A DNA stretch of 64,000 nucleotides. Origin: Labilibacter sediminis (GTDB taxonomy: Bacteria > Bacteroidota > Bacteroidia > Bacteroidales > Marinilabiliaceae). The notes beneath the pieces were generated by a model. It saw nothing but the letters and a program-made list of their open reading frames with translations. It did no database searches and was not told the DNA's origin. The stretch lies in NCBI RefSeq assembly GCF_005877885.1, contig NZ_VCHY01000001.1, forward strand, positions 310,001 to 374,000, read 5' to 3'. The translations under genes were made by a program, and so were the position numbers. This document shows, in pieces, positions 1 to 8,283 of the stretch. Positions within the stretch are counted from its first letter, which is position 1. The number at the start of each line of letters is the position of its first letter.

Positions 1-61
1 ACTTATTAACAGGGATATACGAAAGAGTATTAGGATCGTAAATATATTTTGTGTTGGCCAT
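1..61 (-). CDS. 5' end of an M23-family metallopeptidase (partial, probable)
   Basis: An ATG at 61 on the minus strand opens a frame that runs off the left edge; only about 20 codons are visible. They read MANTKYIYDPNTLSYIPVNK. Short openings with a K-Y-x-Y-(D/N)-P-x-(T/S)-L-(S/A)-Y pattern are typical of the cytoplasmic N-terminus of Bacteroidota M23 peptidases (LytM-type cell-wall enzymes that cross the membrane once). No catalytic residue is inside the window, so the family call rests on this N-terminal pattern alone. No clear TAnnTTTG box was found upstream. Confidence 0.45.
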   Translation of the reverse strand, partial: MANTKYIYDPNTLSYIPVNK

Positions 62-457
62 AAATATTATTTTCAAGAATTCTCCAGTAGATTAATTAGG
101 TTCCAATAACATCTTTTAAAACAAGCAATTAAAACCATGTAATTTAATGCGATTTTAATTGCTACCAGCTACGATGTAGTTGTATATAGTTACGGTGCAT
201 AACATAAAATGTTACATCAAACCGTTGTTTTAAAACTTAAAGGCTCGTAAAACTACAATTATTCAGCTATAAAAAAAACTTCAAAGCATATAAATATTTA
301 GTTATACAGATATAATTTTAAACTTGAAAATTTAAAACTCATCAAGATAAAACATCCATTCATACATAATTGATCTGGAATTACAAGAGTTATTAAAGCG
401 ACCTCTTCAATACCTGTAATAAACATAACTTAATCACAAGTCATATTCCTACTGTTC
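62..457. other. AT-rich intergenic region without a recognised gene
   Basis: About 395 bases between the M23 start and the GNAT stop. It should carry the promoter of the M23 gene, but I see no exact -7 box, no tRNA, and no strong terminator hairpin. No open frame here looks like a gene. Confidence 0.5.
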
Positions 458-946
458 CTATACTGTTTTTTGCCAAAAGTACATTGGCGGATCACATTCA
501 ACAAACCCTACTCTCTCGTACAAGCTTTGGGCCTTTTCATTATCATGTCTCACCTCGAGCGTAACCTTGCAAAAATGGTTGTCTTTTGCATAGCCAACAA
601 TCAAATCCAGCAAAGCTTTTCCTGCACCAAGTTTTCTGCTATTCGGCGTTACAATAAAATCATGAATATTAATTAGCTGCTGTGCTTTAAAAGTAGAGAA
701 TCCAACAAATGTATTGGCTAATGCGATAAACTCATTATTCTTCTTGAGCATGAACCCTAAATAATTGGACTGTTTTAACAATTCCGGGACTAATCTTTCT
801 CTTAACTCGTTCGATATGGGTTTACTTAAGCCCATATTATCCAGCATATAATCATTCATCAGGGATAAAAAAGCTGTTGTATGTAATGTATTGTTTAAGT
901 CTACTAATACCAGCTCAAATTTATTCTCAACATTAGTTACTACCAT
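458..946 (-). CDS. GNAT-family N-acetyltransferase
   Basis: A 162-residue single-domain acetyltransferase predicted to move an acetyl group from acetyl-CoA to a small molecule or protein amine; the substrate cannot be told from sequence. The acetyl-CoA-binding motif A is visible around residues 100-115 as VTPNSRKLGAGKALL (a variant of the Q/R-x-x-G-x-G/A pattern), followed by the usual helix, the strand CKVTLEVRHDN and the C-terminal ARSLYERVGF-like motif (AQSLYERVGF). The start overlaps the end of the upstream histidinol phosphatase by 7 bases, so the two are probably translated together. Soluble, no signal peptide. Confidence 0.85.
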   Translation of the reverse strand: MVVTNVENKFELVLVDLNNTLHTTAFLSLMNDYMLDNMGLSKPISNELRERLVPELLKQSNYLGFMLKKNNEFIALANTFVGFSTFKAQQLINIHDFIVTPNSRKLGAGKALLDLIVGYAKDNHFCKVTLEVRHDNEKAQSLYERVGFVECDPPMYFWQKTV

Positions 947-1797
947 TCCAATCCTTTTTCAGTGAAAGCAACTTCAACCCATTTGCTATTAATCAACTCC
1001 TTTAAATATCTATAACCTGAATTATATAATTCCTGAGCTACATAACCATATCCAACTTCCAATTTATCCGGATAGTGAGCATCACTATTTATGGTAACTG
1101 AAATATTTTTATCCAGCATTTTTTTAAACAAGTCGACACCGGGAAATAACAAACCATTGCAATCGTATGATTTGGTATTTATTTCAACAATTAGCTTTTT
1201 ATCAGCAATTAGGTTTAACGTTTTCTCTATTTCCGCCTGATACCAATCAGATGATTCATCAAATAAAGGTTTAGTATGATTGTGCATCTTAATTTTATCG
1301 AAATGACCAATGATTTCAAATTCCTGTGTACGAATCATTTCTCTGGTTAGCTCAAAAAAACGCTCTACTGCCCTTCTTATGTCTCCTTCAAATACCTGGT
1401 TTACTCCTACCATGAACTCATCAAAACTTCCATCAATAGCCCATGGTTCACCATTTTTCAGTTTATCTACAAAATGAATAGATCCAATTTTATAATCCAG
1501 TTGAACATCATCCAAAAATGGAAAATTTGGACCTGTTAAATTAGGGATATAATCGATTTCTAAAGATGTTAACACCCTAATCTGTGCGTTATACTTTTCT
1601 TTTAATTCTGATATGTCTTTAATATATGATGATAATCGCTCATGGGGCATGGTCCAAAAGCAATCAAAAGGAACCGGCGCATGCGAAGAAAAACCTATTA
1701 CGGGCATCTTACGGTTAATGGCTTCGATAATGTAATCCTCAACTTCCTTGTGCCCATCACAATAACTACAATGGCCGTGATAATTAGTCCAACTCAT
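940..1797 (-). CDS. hisK: PHP-domain histidinol-phosphatase
   Basis: Metal-dependent phosphatase of the PHP superfamily, predicted to dephosphorylate L-histidinol phosphate in histidine synthesis. Metal-binding motifs are present: the N-terminal HGHCSYCDG, the FSSHAP region, the conserved glutamate in SLEIDY, GHFDKIK and, near the C-terminus, NSDAHYP. I use the ATG at 1797 (MSWTNYHGH) because family members start here; an in-frame ATG at 1830 would add 11 residues (MIFIPNYLLPH) that look like leader. No other his genes are nearby, so a related phosphatase role is possible. Overlaps the GNAT gene by 7 bases. Confidence 0.8.
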   Translation of the reverse strand: MSWTNYHGHCSYCDGHKEVEDYIIEAINRKMPVIGFSSHAPVPFDCFWTMPHERLSSYIKDISELKEKYNAQIRVLTSLEIDYIPNLTGPNFPFLDDVQLDYKIGSIHFVDKLKNGEPWAIDGSFDEFMVGVNQVFEGDIRRAVERFFELTREMIRTQEFEIIGHFDKIKMHNHTKPLFDESSDWYQAEIEKTLNLIADKKLIVEINTKSYDCNGLLFPGVDLFKKMLDKNISVTINSDAHYPDKLEVGYGYVAQELYNSGYRYLKELINSKWVEVAFTEKGLEW

Positions 1798-1890
1798 ATG
1801 TGGTAATAAATAGTTTGGTATAAAAATCAAATAATTTTCATCAATTTCAAACTATATCTTACATAAATCTTACAGTAGTTAGACCAATTA

Positions 1891-1898
1891 CAAATATA
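1891..1898 (-). promoter_or_regulatory. Candidate -7 box for hisK-GNAT
   Basis: The minus strand reads TATATTTG, an exact TAnnTTTG match, about 90 bases upstream of the chosen hisK start. The -33 TTTG is not clear, so this is a candidate only. Confidence 0.35.
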
Positions 1899-1978
1899 CG
1901 GTTGAATGATGACGCAATATTAAAATTATCACCAACGAAAAATTAAATACATTAACTAATATATATCAATACAATGAT

Positions 1979-1986
1979 TAACTTTG
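1979..1986 (+). promoter_or_regulatory. -7 box of prfC promoter
   Basis: TAACTTTG matches the Bacteroidota TAnnTTTG consensus and lies 25 bases before the prfC ATG. It implies transcription from about 1992 and a leader of some 20 bases, and argues against the longer TTG-started reading frame, which begins inside this box. Confidence 0.6.
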
Positions 1987-2010
1987 CGCTCGTTTTTAGA
2001 ATTACATATT

Positions 2011-3588
2011 ATGGGCTTTATAGAAGAGATACATAGAAGAAGAACTTTTGCAATTATTAGTCACCCTGATGCGGGTAAAACTACCTTAACTGAAAAATTA
2101 CTTCTTTTTGGTGGAGCAATACACGTTGCGGGAGCGGTTAAATCAAATAAGATAAAAAAAACAGCCACTTCCGACTTTATGGAAATTGAGAAACAACGTG
2201 GAATATCTGTGGCGACTTCTGTAATGGGTTTCGAATATAAAGATCATAAAGTAAACATTTTAGATACTCCTGGTCACCAGGATTTTGCCGAAGATACCTT
2301 TAGAACACTTACTGCTGTAGATAGTGTTATTATTGTTGTTGATGCCGCAAAGGGAGTTGAAAATCAAACCCGTAAATTAATGGAGGTTTGTAGAATGCGC
2401 AATACACCTGTTATGGTTTTCATCAACAAAATGGACCGACCTAGTAAAGATCCTTTTGACTTGCTTGATGAAGTGGAGGAAGAACTAAAAATTAATGTTC
2501 GTCCGTTAAGCTGGCCTATTGGTAATGGTCCTTCATTTCAGGGAGTATATAATATTTTTGAGCAAAACCTTAACCTTTTTGAGGCCAGTAAACAAACTGT
2601 AGAAGAAAGTATTGAATTTTCGGATATAAATAATCCGGAATTAGAAAACTATGTAGGGGATCAGCCAGCTGAGGTATTAAGAGAAGAGCTTGAACTTGTA
2701 GAAGGTGTATATCCCAGCTTTGAAATTGAAGATTACTTAAAAGGTGAATTGGCTCCTGTATTTTTTGGAAGTGCACTAAATAACTTTGGTGTTAACGAAT
2801 TATTAGACTGCTTTGTGCAGATAGCTCCTAAACCACAGCCTTCAACTACTGATATTCGTGAAATAAAACCTGAAGAAGAAAAATTCTCGGGATTTGTATT
2901 TAAGATTCATGCCAACATGGATCCTAACCACAGAAACCGTATTGCTTTTGTTAAAATTTGCTCCGGTAAATTTGAACGAAACAAAAACTACCTGCACGTT
3001 CGTCAGGGCAAAAACTTTAAATTCTCAAGCCCAACTGCATTTATGGCAGAGAAAAAATCAATTATTGATGAAGCCTTTCCGGGAGATATTGTAGGTTTAC
3101 CTGATTCTGGAAACTTTATTATTGGTGATACCATTAGTTCTGGTGAAAAAATAAACTTTAAGGGTTTACCTAGTTTTTCTCCCGAGCTTTTTAGATATAT
3201 TGAGAATGATGACCCGATGAAATCAAAACAATTGGCAAAAGGTATTGACCAGTTGATGGATGAAGGGGTAGCACAACTTTTTACAAGTCAGTTTAATGGC
3301 CGCAAAATTATTGGTACAGTTGGTGCTCTGCAGTTTGAAGTTATTGAACATCGATTAAAACATGAGTACAATGCCAAATGTAGATATGAACCAATTAGTT
3401 TATATAAAGCTTGTTGGATAAGATCAGAAAATGATGCACAATTAGCAGATTTTAAAAAGCGAAAAAATCAATACATGGCTAAGGATAAACAAGGCAGAGA
3501 TGTATTTCTGGCAGATTCATCGTATATGTTACAACTAGCTCAACAAAACTTTGAGGATATAGAATTTCATTTTACGAGCGAATTTTAG
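2011..3588 (+). CDS. prfC: Peptide chain release factor 3
   Basis: Translational GTPase of 525 residues that removes RF1/RF2 from the ribosome after termination. GTPase motifs are clear: G1 SHPDAGKTT near residue 18, the switch-1 region [13 protein letters not shown]3 DTPGH and G4 NKMD; the domain II and III regions of the RF3 family follow and the length is normal. The frame can be extended upstream to a TTG at 1984, but ATG 2011 (MGFIEEI) fits homologues and sits just behind the -7 box. Monocistronic; no strong terminator is seen right after it. Confidence 0.95.
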   Translation: MGFIEEIHRRRTFAIISHPDAGKTTLTEKLLLFGGAIHVAGAVKSNKIKKTATSDFMEIEKQRGISVATSVMGFEYKDHKVNILDTPGHQDFAEDTFRTLTAVDSVIIVVDAAKGVENQTRKLMEVCRMRNTPVMVFINKMDRPSKDPFDLLDEVEEELKINVRPLSWPIGNGPSFQGVYNIFEQNLNLFEASKQTVEESIEFSDINNPELENYVGDQPAEVLREELELVEGVYPSFEIEDYLKGELAPVFFGSALNNFGVNELLDCFVQIAPKPQPSTTDIREIKPEEEKFSGFVFKIHANMDPNHRNRIAFVKICSGKFERNKNYLHVRQGKNFKFSSPTAFMAEKKSIIDEAFPGDIVGLPDSGNFIIGDTISSGEKINFKGLPSFSPELFRYIENDDPMKSKQLAKGIDQLMDEGVAQLFTSQFNGRKIIGTVGALQFEVIEHRLKHEYNAKCRYEPISLYKACWIRSENDAQLADFKKRKNQYMAKDKQGRDVFLADSSYMLQLAQQNFEDIEFHFTSEF

Positions 3589-3652
3589 TCGTTAATCAAT
3601 ATTTTAATGATTTTAAAAAAGTAAGCCAACTTATCTAATGAAATTCCAAACT

Positions 3653-3700
3653 ATTTTTTGAAATTTAGGTACACATGATTATACCTAAATTTCAAAAAAT
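3653..3700. promoter_or_regulatory. 19-bp perfect inverted repeat just before the thioesterase start
   Basis: Left arm 3653-3671 and right arm 3682-3700 are exact reverse complements (inner part GAAATTTAGGTA), separated by a 10-base loop. The right arm ends three bases before the ATG at 3704. It has T-runs outside-left and A-runs outside-right, the reverse of a terminator, so it more likely acts as an operator or as an RNA hairpin covering the translation start. Confidence 0.5.
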
Positions 3701-3703
3701 CAT

Positions 3704-4096
3704 ATGATGGAGCAATATTTAAAACCTGGATTACATATATCGGAAAAACATATTGTTAAGAATGAAGAACTGGCTACATCTCTAAATACCGGAGATATTC
3801 CTTACGTAGCTACTCCATCATTAATAATTTTAATGGAGCAGGTAATTTGTAACTACATACACAAAAGAATCCCAGCTGAGTACACCTCTGTAAGTGCAGA
3901 AATCAATATTAAGCATTTAATGACTGTAGAAGAGCACAAGGAAATAACTTGTTCTGTACATTTAAAATTCGCAGAAGAACAAAAACTATTTTTCGACTTT
4001 GCCATCTTTAATGAGGATGAAGATATTGTGGCCATAGGTGCCCACGAACGTATTATCGTAAAAAAAGAGACGTACAATCCGAATTCAACAACTTAG
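3704..4096 (+). CDS. Hotdog-fold thioesterase, FlK-like
   Basis: A 130-residue single hotdog-domain protein resembling the fluoroacetyl-CoA thioesterase (FlK)-like family: it opens with LKPGLHISEKHIV, carries VATPSLIILMEQ on the central helix (conserved T and E), and ends with a strand containing GAHERIIVKK. It probably hydrolyses an acyl-CoA; the substrate is unknown and the name does not imply fluoroacetate use. Two adjacent ATGs (3704 and 3707) are possible starts. A large inverted repeat abuts the start. It converges on the exonuclease gene with only 3 bases between stops. Confidence 0.75.
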   Translation: MMEQYLKPGLHISEKHIVKNEELATSLNTGDIPYVATPSLIILMEQVICNYIHKRIPAEYTSVSAEINIKHLMTVEEHKEITCSVHLKFAEEQKLFFDFAIFNEDEDIVAIGAHERIIVKKETYNPNSTT

Positions 4097-4099
4097 GGT

Positions 4100-4756
4100 C
4101 TAAAACTTGATTATTTTGAGTTTTTTATTTTTGCTTAGCTGTCTTTTAATAATCATTCTGGCATCCTGATTATCATTATTTAAATTTATATCGCTGATAA
4201 TCTCATCTAACGAAGAAAATCCTCTATCCTTTTCAATCCATCCATAACCAAGATATCTTCCATCCTGTACAACCACAATGGCATTTTCTTCAATATCTCT
4301 GCCTTTGTCTATAATTATAAAATTATCATCACTAAACGATAAAAAATTAATGAGTAATTGCGCCCTTTTATTATAGACAATTGCGGACTCTTCTTCAATA
4401 CAGGCACCATTGCAAATTTTCACCTGATACTGAAAACAACTTCCTGTAGAATCTGATAATCCGCTTAACTTTTGACATAATCGGTATTCTTCAACTCTGC
4501 CAAATAAGTATTCCTTTGCCTCTTTTAATGAATCAAAACTGGCTAACGGAGTTGTTCTTCCATCATTTTTAGCAATATTAAACCTTACATAACCTTTACG
4601 ATCCTTAAAACTATATAATCCAAAATGGTATCGTCCTTTTCGTTGTGCCTTATTGTATAAAGGTTTTTCCTTTTTTATTTCTGCCGATTCCTTTAATAAA
4701 GCCAATAGTTCCGAACCGGTTAATACAAAATCAACACAGGCAATCTCTGTTTTCAT
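4100..4756 (-). CDS. C-terminal half of exonuclease/GIY-YIG protein
   Basis: 218 residues from an internal ATG. The first part continues the GIY-YIG fold: FVLTGSELLALLKESAEIK carries the conserved glutamate (ES in KES) and KPLYN the conserved asparagine. The rest is the UvrC-like C-terminal region found in full-length homologues, ending in a basic tail. Without the first half it lacks the GIY and YIG strands and is unlikely to be an active nuclease. It could be made by reinitiation, since its ATG lies 13 codons after the upstream stop. Confidence 0.65.
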   Translation of the reverse strand: MKTEIACVDFVLTGSELLALLKESAEIKKEKPLYNKAQRKGRYHFGLYSFKDRKGYVRFNIAKNDGRTTPLASFDSLKEAKEYLFGRVEEYRLCQKLSGLSDSTGSCFQYQVKICNGACIEEESAIVYNKRAQLLINFLSFSDDNFIIIDKGRDIEENAIVVVQDGRYLGYGWIEKDRGFSSLDEIISDINLNNDNQDARMIIKRQLSKNKKLKIIKF

Positions 4757-4795
4757 TTTAAGACCCTTCTGAGTTTTTGGATTACCAATATGATC

Positions 4796-5467
4796 TTAAA
4801 CTCTTTTTCTAATATTGTTACTTTTACCAATATATATTAAATCTCCTTTATCGTTATAAAAATAATAGACACCCTCTTTTTGCGGAAGTTCCTTAATTTT
4901 TTCAACATTCAAATCAGGATGCAAACCTGAAGCTGAAAAAAATGCATTTCCCTCCAAAGGAACTATCATACCGTTGTTTTTCTCTAATAGAATATTGAAA
5001 AGCTCTACTGTAGCCAAAGCATCACCTGCAGCTCTGTGTCGTGCATCATTATTAATACCCAACTCTTCGCAAATATTACCCAGACTATAGGATTTATACC
5101 CTTTTAATATTTTCCGGCTAAGCTTGACAGTACACAATGTTTCTCTTTCGAAATTATACCCCAATGCCTCAAATTCTGCTTTAATAAAACCATAATCAAA
5201 AGCTGCATTATGCGCAACAAAAATATTTCCTTCAGTAATTTCAACAATTTGTTTCGCAATTTGGTAGAAACAGGGAGCATCAGCAACCATTTCGTTTGTA
5301 ATACCAGTTAATTGCGTAATATATGCGGGAATGAATTGTTCCGGGTTTACCAATGATACAAATTCATCAACCACCTTTTTTCCATCATGCAAATAAATAG
5401 CGATTTCAGTAATTTTTCCATTCCGAAAATTTCCTCCCGTTGTTTCTATATCGATGATTGTATACAT
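4796..5467 (-). CDS. N-terminal half: DEDDh 3'-5' exonuclease with truncated GIY-YIG
   Basis: 223 residues. The DnaQ-like exonuclease domain (about 1-165) looks intact: D6 and E8 in DIETTG, D91 in HNAAFDYGF, and H144/D149 in HRAAGDA, which are the DEDDh metal-binding residues. After a linker, a GIY-YIG domain begins with GVY at 199-201 and YIG at 212-214 but is cut off at residue 223 by the TAA. The exonuclease part could therefore still be functional. Predicted role: DNA repair or processing in the cytoplasm. Confidence 0.75.
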   Translation of the reverse strand: MYTIIDIETTGGNFRNGKITEIAIYLHDGKKVVDEFVSLVNPEQFIPAYITQLTGITNEMVADAPCFYQIAKQIVEITEGNIFVAHNAAFDYGFIKAEFEALGYNFERETLCTVKLSRKILKGYKSYSLGNICEELGINNDARHRAAGDALATVELFNILLEKNNGMIVPLEGNAFFSASGLHPDLNVEKIKELPQKEGVYYFYNDKGDLIYIGKSNNIRKRV

Positions 5468-5612
5468 GATTTTGTCGTAAAATATTGGTAATGTGCAAAG
5501 AAAGAAATTGCCTTATTGCAGAACAAATAAAATTAGTGAAATATTTAATAAATAAGATATGTTAAAATCGCCAAAACCCTTGTGTATTCTTGGATACAAA
5601 GAAAATATTTTC

Positions 5613-5620
5613 TACTTTTG
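5613..5620 (+). promoter_or_regulatory. -7 box of the small-RNA promoter
   Basis: TACTTTTG, an exact TAnnTTTG match, with a weak TTGG about 20 bases upstream in the -33 position. No coding frame follows; the structured RNA does. Confidence 0.55.
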
Positions 5621-5626
5621 TTTTAG

Positions 5627-5862
5627 AGCATTTACAAAGGTAAACCGCATCAGTTTTATTTAGATTGTTAAACTCAACACTACAATAGAACCGAGTAAAG
5701 TTGTTGGATCTAAGGGCGGGCCTCACCTTCGGGTTATCATTTATGATACGGAGGATTACCGAGGATCTGAATACACTCAAATCCTGTTTACAGGAGTTTA
5801 AATAGTCCTAGATTGATGCGGCCTTCATAAAAAAAGCTACCAGACAACTGGTAGCTTTTTTC
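5627..5862 (+). ncRNA. Structured small RNA, possibly 6S RNA
   Basis: A gene-free stretch with its own -7 box and a strong terminator. The ends pair: AAGG plus CCGCATCA (5637-5652) with TGATGCGG plus CCTT (5814-5825), and inside that TTAAACTC (5668-5675) with GAGTTTAA (5794-5801). A small alternative hairpin TCCTG/CAGGA (5782-5795) lies on the 3' side, and TATCAT/ATGATA sits near the apex. One long, closed, roughly 200-nt hairpin with internal loops and a side hairpin is the shape of 6S RNA, but I cannot confirm the family from sequence alone. A 72-codon open frame on the other strand is probably accidental. Confidence 0.5.
5829..5862. terminator. Bidirectional rho-independent terminator
   Basis: GCTACCAG (5836-5843) and CTGGTAGC (5848-5855) form a perfect stem with an ACAA loop, flanked by an A-run on the left and a T-run on the right. 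It can stop both the small RNA (plus) and the BrkB gene (minus). Confidence 0.85.
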
Positions 5863-5864
5863 TT

Positions 5865-7172
5865 TTATAAATCTTTTAGTAATACATTTTTATCGGACAG
5901 GGAGACCATATTTTTAAATTGGTCAACCACAGTTTTTACTTTCTTCATGCTGTCGGTCTCCTCAAAATGCAAATCTTCACTACCACAGCCATTCACCATA
6001 TCTAACACAGTAGAAACCTTAAACTTATTAATATCCATAGATGGTTGATAGGCGGTTTCGGAACCGGATTCGGTATTTACTTCAATGAGTACCTTACTCT
6101 TAACCAGATCAAACAAAATCTCATTCACCAATCTAATAGGAAGCTTTAAGTCAACAGACAGACCAAGTGAATTTAAAGGCGCTTCACCCTTCTCAAATCG
6201 TTTAATACAGTTATAGGTAATTAACAGCGCTACCACCCTTTTATACTCATTACTCACGTTTTTAGTATCAGCCTCAAACTCAAAACTATTTACATTTTGC
6301 ACAGCAAATGATATTTCTGCACCAAACATAACAATGAGCCAACTCGACTGCAACCAGAATAAGAACAATGGTAAAGCCGCAAAACTACCGTATAATGCAT
6401 TATATCGAGATACTCCTACCATAAAATTAATAAAGTAGTACTGTAGTACTTGAAATAAAATACCTGCCACAATCCCTCCTACTGCTGCAGATAAGAAATT
6501 TACCTTTGTATTAGGCATGATTAGTATTAGCAGTGTAAACACAACACAAATTAATACATACGGGAGCACCATGGTTAATATTCTTCCCATAAAAGTAAGA
6601 ACCGCATAATCATTGAACTTACTTGTTACAAATACAACCATACTACTGGATGATATCAGAAACAGTATTGCAATAATAAGAAGCGCAATATAATCCGTAA
6701 ATTTTCTGGCAAAACTACGCGACCTCTTTACCTCCCAAATATCATTAAAACTTTGCTCTATATTGCCCAAAACCTGCATGACAGACCAAAATAATAACAC
6801 AAGACCAATACCTACTATCATACCTCCTTTGGTATTTTTAATATATACATCGGCCATGTTTAAAACGTAGTTTAATACTTCTTCCTGGCCAACCAGTCTA
6901 TTACTTAATTCTGCTTTCAATGTATCTCCTAAACCAAATCCTGTAGCAATACCAATAGCTAAAGCAACAATAGGAACAACAGAGAGTAATGAATAGAAGG
7001 TTAATGCCGAAGCCTTTTGCTGACATTTATCGTAAATAAATCCCTTAACAGCCAGGTATAAAATTCGGATAGTATTAATAATTAATACATGCGGTCTTGA
7101 AAGCTCAAACTTCTGAATTCGCCAGATGTCTTCTGTTAAGTATTTAATTATTTTTGGTATATATTCTTTCAT
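5865..7172 (-). CDS. YihY/BrkB-family inner-membrane protein
   Basis: 435 residues. About six membrane helices between residues 30 and 290, including the family hallmark region YDKCQQKASALTFYSLLSVVP near residue 50 and LLFWSVMQVLGNIE near 125. The C-terminal 130 residues are cytoplasmic and look like a winged-helix-like extension, as in other Bacteroidota members. Once named ribonuclease BN by mistake, the family has no settled function (transport or envelope roles are proposed). Stands alone between the small RNA and rnpB; shares the terminator at 5829-5862. Confidence 0.85.
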   Translation of the reverse strand: MKEYIPKIIKYLTEDIWRIQKFELSRPHVLIINTIRILYLAVKGFIYDKCQQKASALTFYSLLSVVPIVALAIGIATGFGLGDTLKAELSNRLVGQEEVLNYVLNMADVYIKNTKGGMIVGIGLVLLFWSVMQVLGNIEQSFNDIWEVKRSRSFARKFTDYIALLIIAILFLISSSSMVVFVTSKFNDYAVLTFMGRILTMVLPYVLICVVFTLLILIMPNTKVNFLSAAVGGIVAGILFQVLQYYFINFMVGVSRYNALYGSFAALPLFLFWLQSSWLIVMFGAEISFAVQNVNSFEFEADTKNVSNEYKRVVALLITYNCIKRFEKGEAPLNSLGLSVDLKLPIRLVNEILFDLVKSKVLIEVNTESGSETAYQPSMDINKFKVSTVLDMVNGCGSEDLHFEETDSMKKVKTVVDQFKNMVSLSDKNVLLKDL

Positions 7173-7230
7173 AAACAGTTTAAATTAATCAACTAAGGTG
7201 CAAAACTGATGAAAAAAAAGGAAAGAAAAA

Positions 7231-7600
7231 ATAGCAAGTCGATAAGCCGGGTTCTGTCATTCATTAAATGAACGGTCTATCATTTGTCTTGGATTATAAT
7301 TACTCATAATCTCTAGCAACCTACCCCTCACGACTGCCTAAGCACCAGAGCGAGCAGCCCTGTATTATAAATAATTCGTGATATATTTGGTCTTGCAATC
7401 CATCAGTTACACGGCTATCTATGTTACCATAAATACCGGTGAGCTCTTACCTCACCTTTTCACCCTTACCCTACAAAGTATGGCGGTTATTTTCTGTTGC
7501 ATTACTATACCCTTGCAGGTATCTTCCCGTTAGGAAGCATGGCGCTCTGTATTGCCCGGACTTTCCTCCACCCAAAAGTGGCGATAGACTGACTTGCTAC
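7231..7600 (-). ncRNA. rnpB: RNase P RNA, bacterial type A
   Basis: RNA part of RNase P, which cleaves 5' leaders from pre-tRNA. On the minus strand the conserved core is easily read: GAGGAAAGTCCGGGC (CR I) near the 5' end, the P-loop region with GTAGGGTAAGGGTGAAA, then GTGCTTAGGCAGTCGTGAGG-like bases and, at the 3' end, AGACAAATGATAG followed by CAGAACCCGGCTTA. The terminal bases TAGCAAGTC (5') and GACTTGCTA (3') pair to form helix P1, and the 3' end runs straight into T-rich DNA that would end transcription. About 370 nt, normal for the phylum. Confidence 0.97.
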
Positions 7601-7605
7601 TCGTG

Positions 7606-7613
7606 CAAAGTTA
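7606..7613 (-). promoter_or_regulatory. -7 box of rnpB promoter
   Basis: TAACTTTG on the minus strand, an exact TAnnTTTG match placed 6 bases before the RNA 5' end. It lies in the short gap after the SPOR gene stop. Confidence 0.7.
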
Positions 7614-7618
7614 GTTAA

Positions 7619-8251
7619 TTATTCGATTTGATAAGGTAAATAAGCGTCCAATTCTGCAATATATGCATCTTTGTAACCTTGAGCTTTTATTTCAGCTAAT
7701 GGCTTCTTAGCATCTTCATACTTATATTTACCAACCGTATATCTATAGATTCTATCCTCTAAATAAAACTCCATTACATTTTCAATTCCTTCAAAATGAT
7801 TTAGATATACAGGAAACCTGTAAGCACTTAATTGAATAGTGTATGTTTTATTTGGATCAGCTTTAAAACCTATATCAGAAATATCTCCAATTAAATTATA
7901 CTTTGATGTATTTACAACAAAAGCCTGAGAATAGCCCAGGTCTTTGTAATATACCAGTTCGCCTCTTGCTTCACTTAGCGAATTAAAACTTCCTACACAG
8001 TATCTCATATAACCATCTGCGCAATTAAACTCACGCGCCTCCTCTACATTCTTAAAAAAAGATGGATCTTCTGCAGGATACTTCAGTGCAATAATCTGAA
8101 TAGCATAATCCCCGCTTTGCGATAAAGTAGTTACACTAACAATCTTTTTTGATGTTCTTAACTCTTGTAATTTATCTCTTTTTTGTGCGTTAACAACACA
8201 AAATAAAGAAACAAACATCACAACACATATGATAAAATTACTAGCTTTCAT
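7619..8251 (-). CDS. Exported SPOR-like repeat protein
   Basis: 210 residues with a signal peptide (hydrophobic core then VVNAQ, cleavage likely near residue 22). The mature part holds two similar segments, about 47-120 and 135-205, each starting with a strand YAIQI or YTIQL, followed by a conserved (Y/F)RY(C/T)VGxF or VGKY turn and an (A/R)xxLxxxKxxGYxxA(F/Y) helix end. This is the pattern of SPOR-type peptidoglycan-binding folds seen in Bacteroidota. Position just after the PorE-like gene (32-base gap) suggests a joint role at the cell-wall/outer-membrane interface with the type IX secretion proteins. Weak similarity, so the domain call is tentative. Confidence 0.6.
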   Translation of the reverse strand: MKASNFIICVVMFVSLFCVVNAQKRDKLQELRTSKKIVSVTTLSQSGDYAIQIIALKYPAEDPSFFKNVEEAREFNCADGYMRYCVGSFNSLSEARGELVYYKDLGYSQAFVVNTSKYNLIGDISDIGFKADPNKTYTIQLSAYRFPVYLNHFEGIENVMEFYLEDRIYRYTVGKYKYEDAKKPLAEIKAQGYKDAYIAELDAYLPYQIE

Positions 8252-8283
8252 TGCTCTAGTTTTAACTTTTCAAATAATATAAC

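Larger units (their letters stand above)
4100..5467 (-). pseudogene. DnaQ-like exonuclease / GIY-YIG protein interrupted by an in-frame TAA
   Basis: Two open frames here are in the same reading frame, separated only by a TAA at 4796-4798 and 13 further sense codons before the next ATG at 4756. Joined, they give about 455 codons, the usual length of the Bacteroidota exonuclease plus GIY-YIG protein (DNA polymerase III epsilon-like). The stop falls inside the GIY-YIG domain, right after IRKRV, where a homologue would continue with an aromatic or similar residue and a DH-containing stretch, as the downstream codons do (DHIGNPKTQKGLK). Either the gene is recently inactivated, the base is a sequencing error, or two half-proteins are made. 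Confidence 0.75.

Noticed and set aside
4756-4800. Frameshift as the cause of the split exonuclease gene
   Set aside because: Counting the 39 bases between the stop and the next ATG gives whole codons, so both parts share one frame; a single stop codon is the cause.
5562-5780. 72-codon frame on the minus strand
   Set aside because: It lies opposite the structured RNA, has no family resemblance or promoter, and its codons look random.
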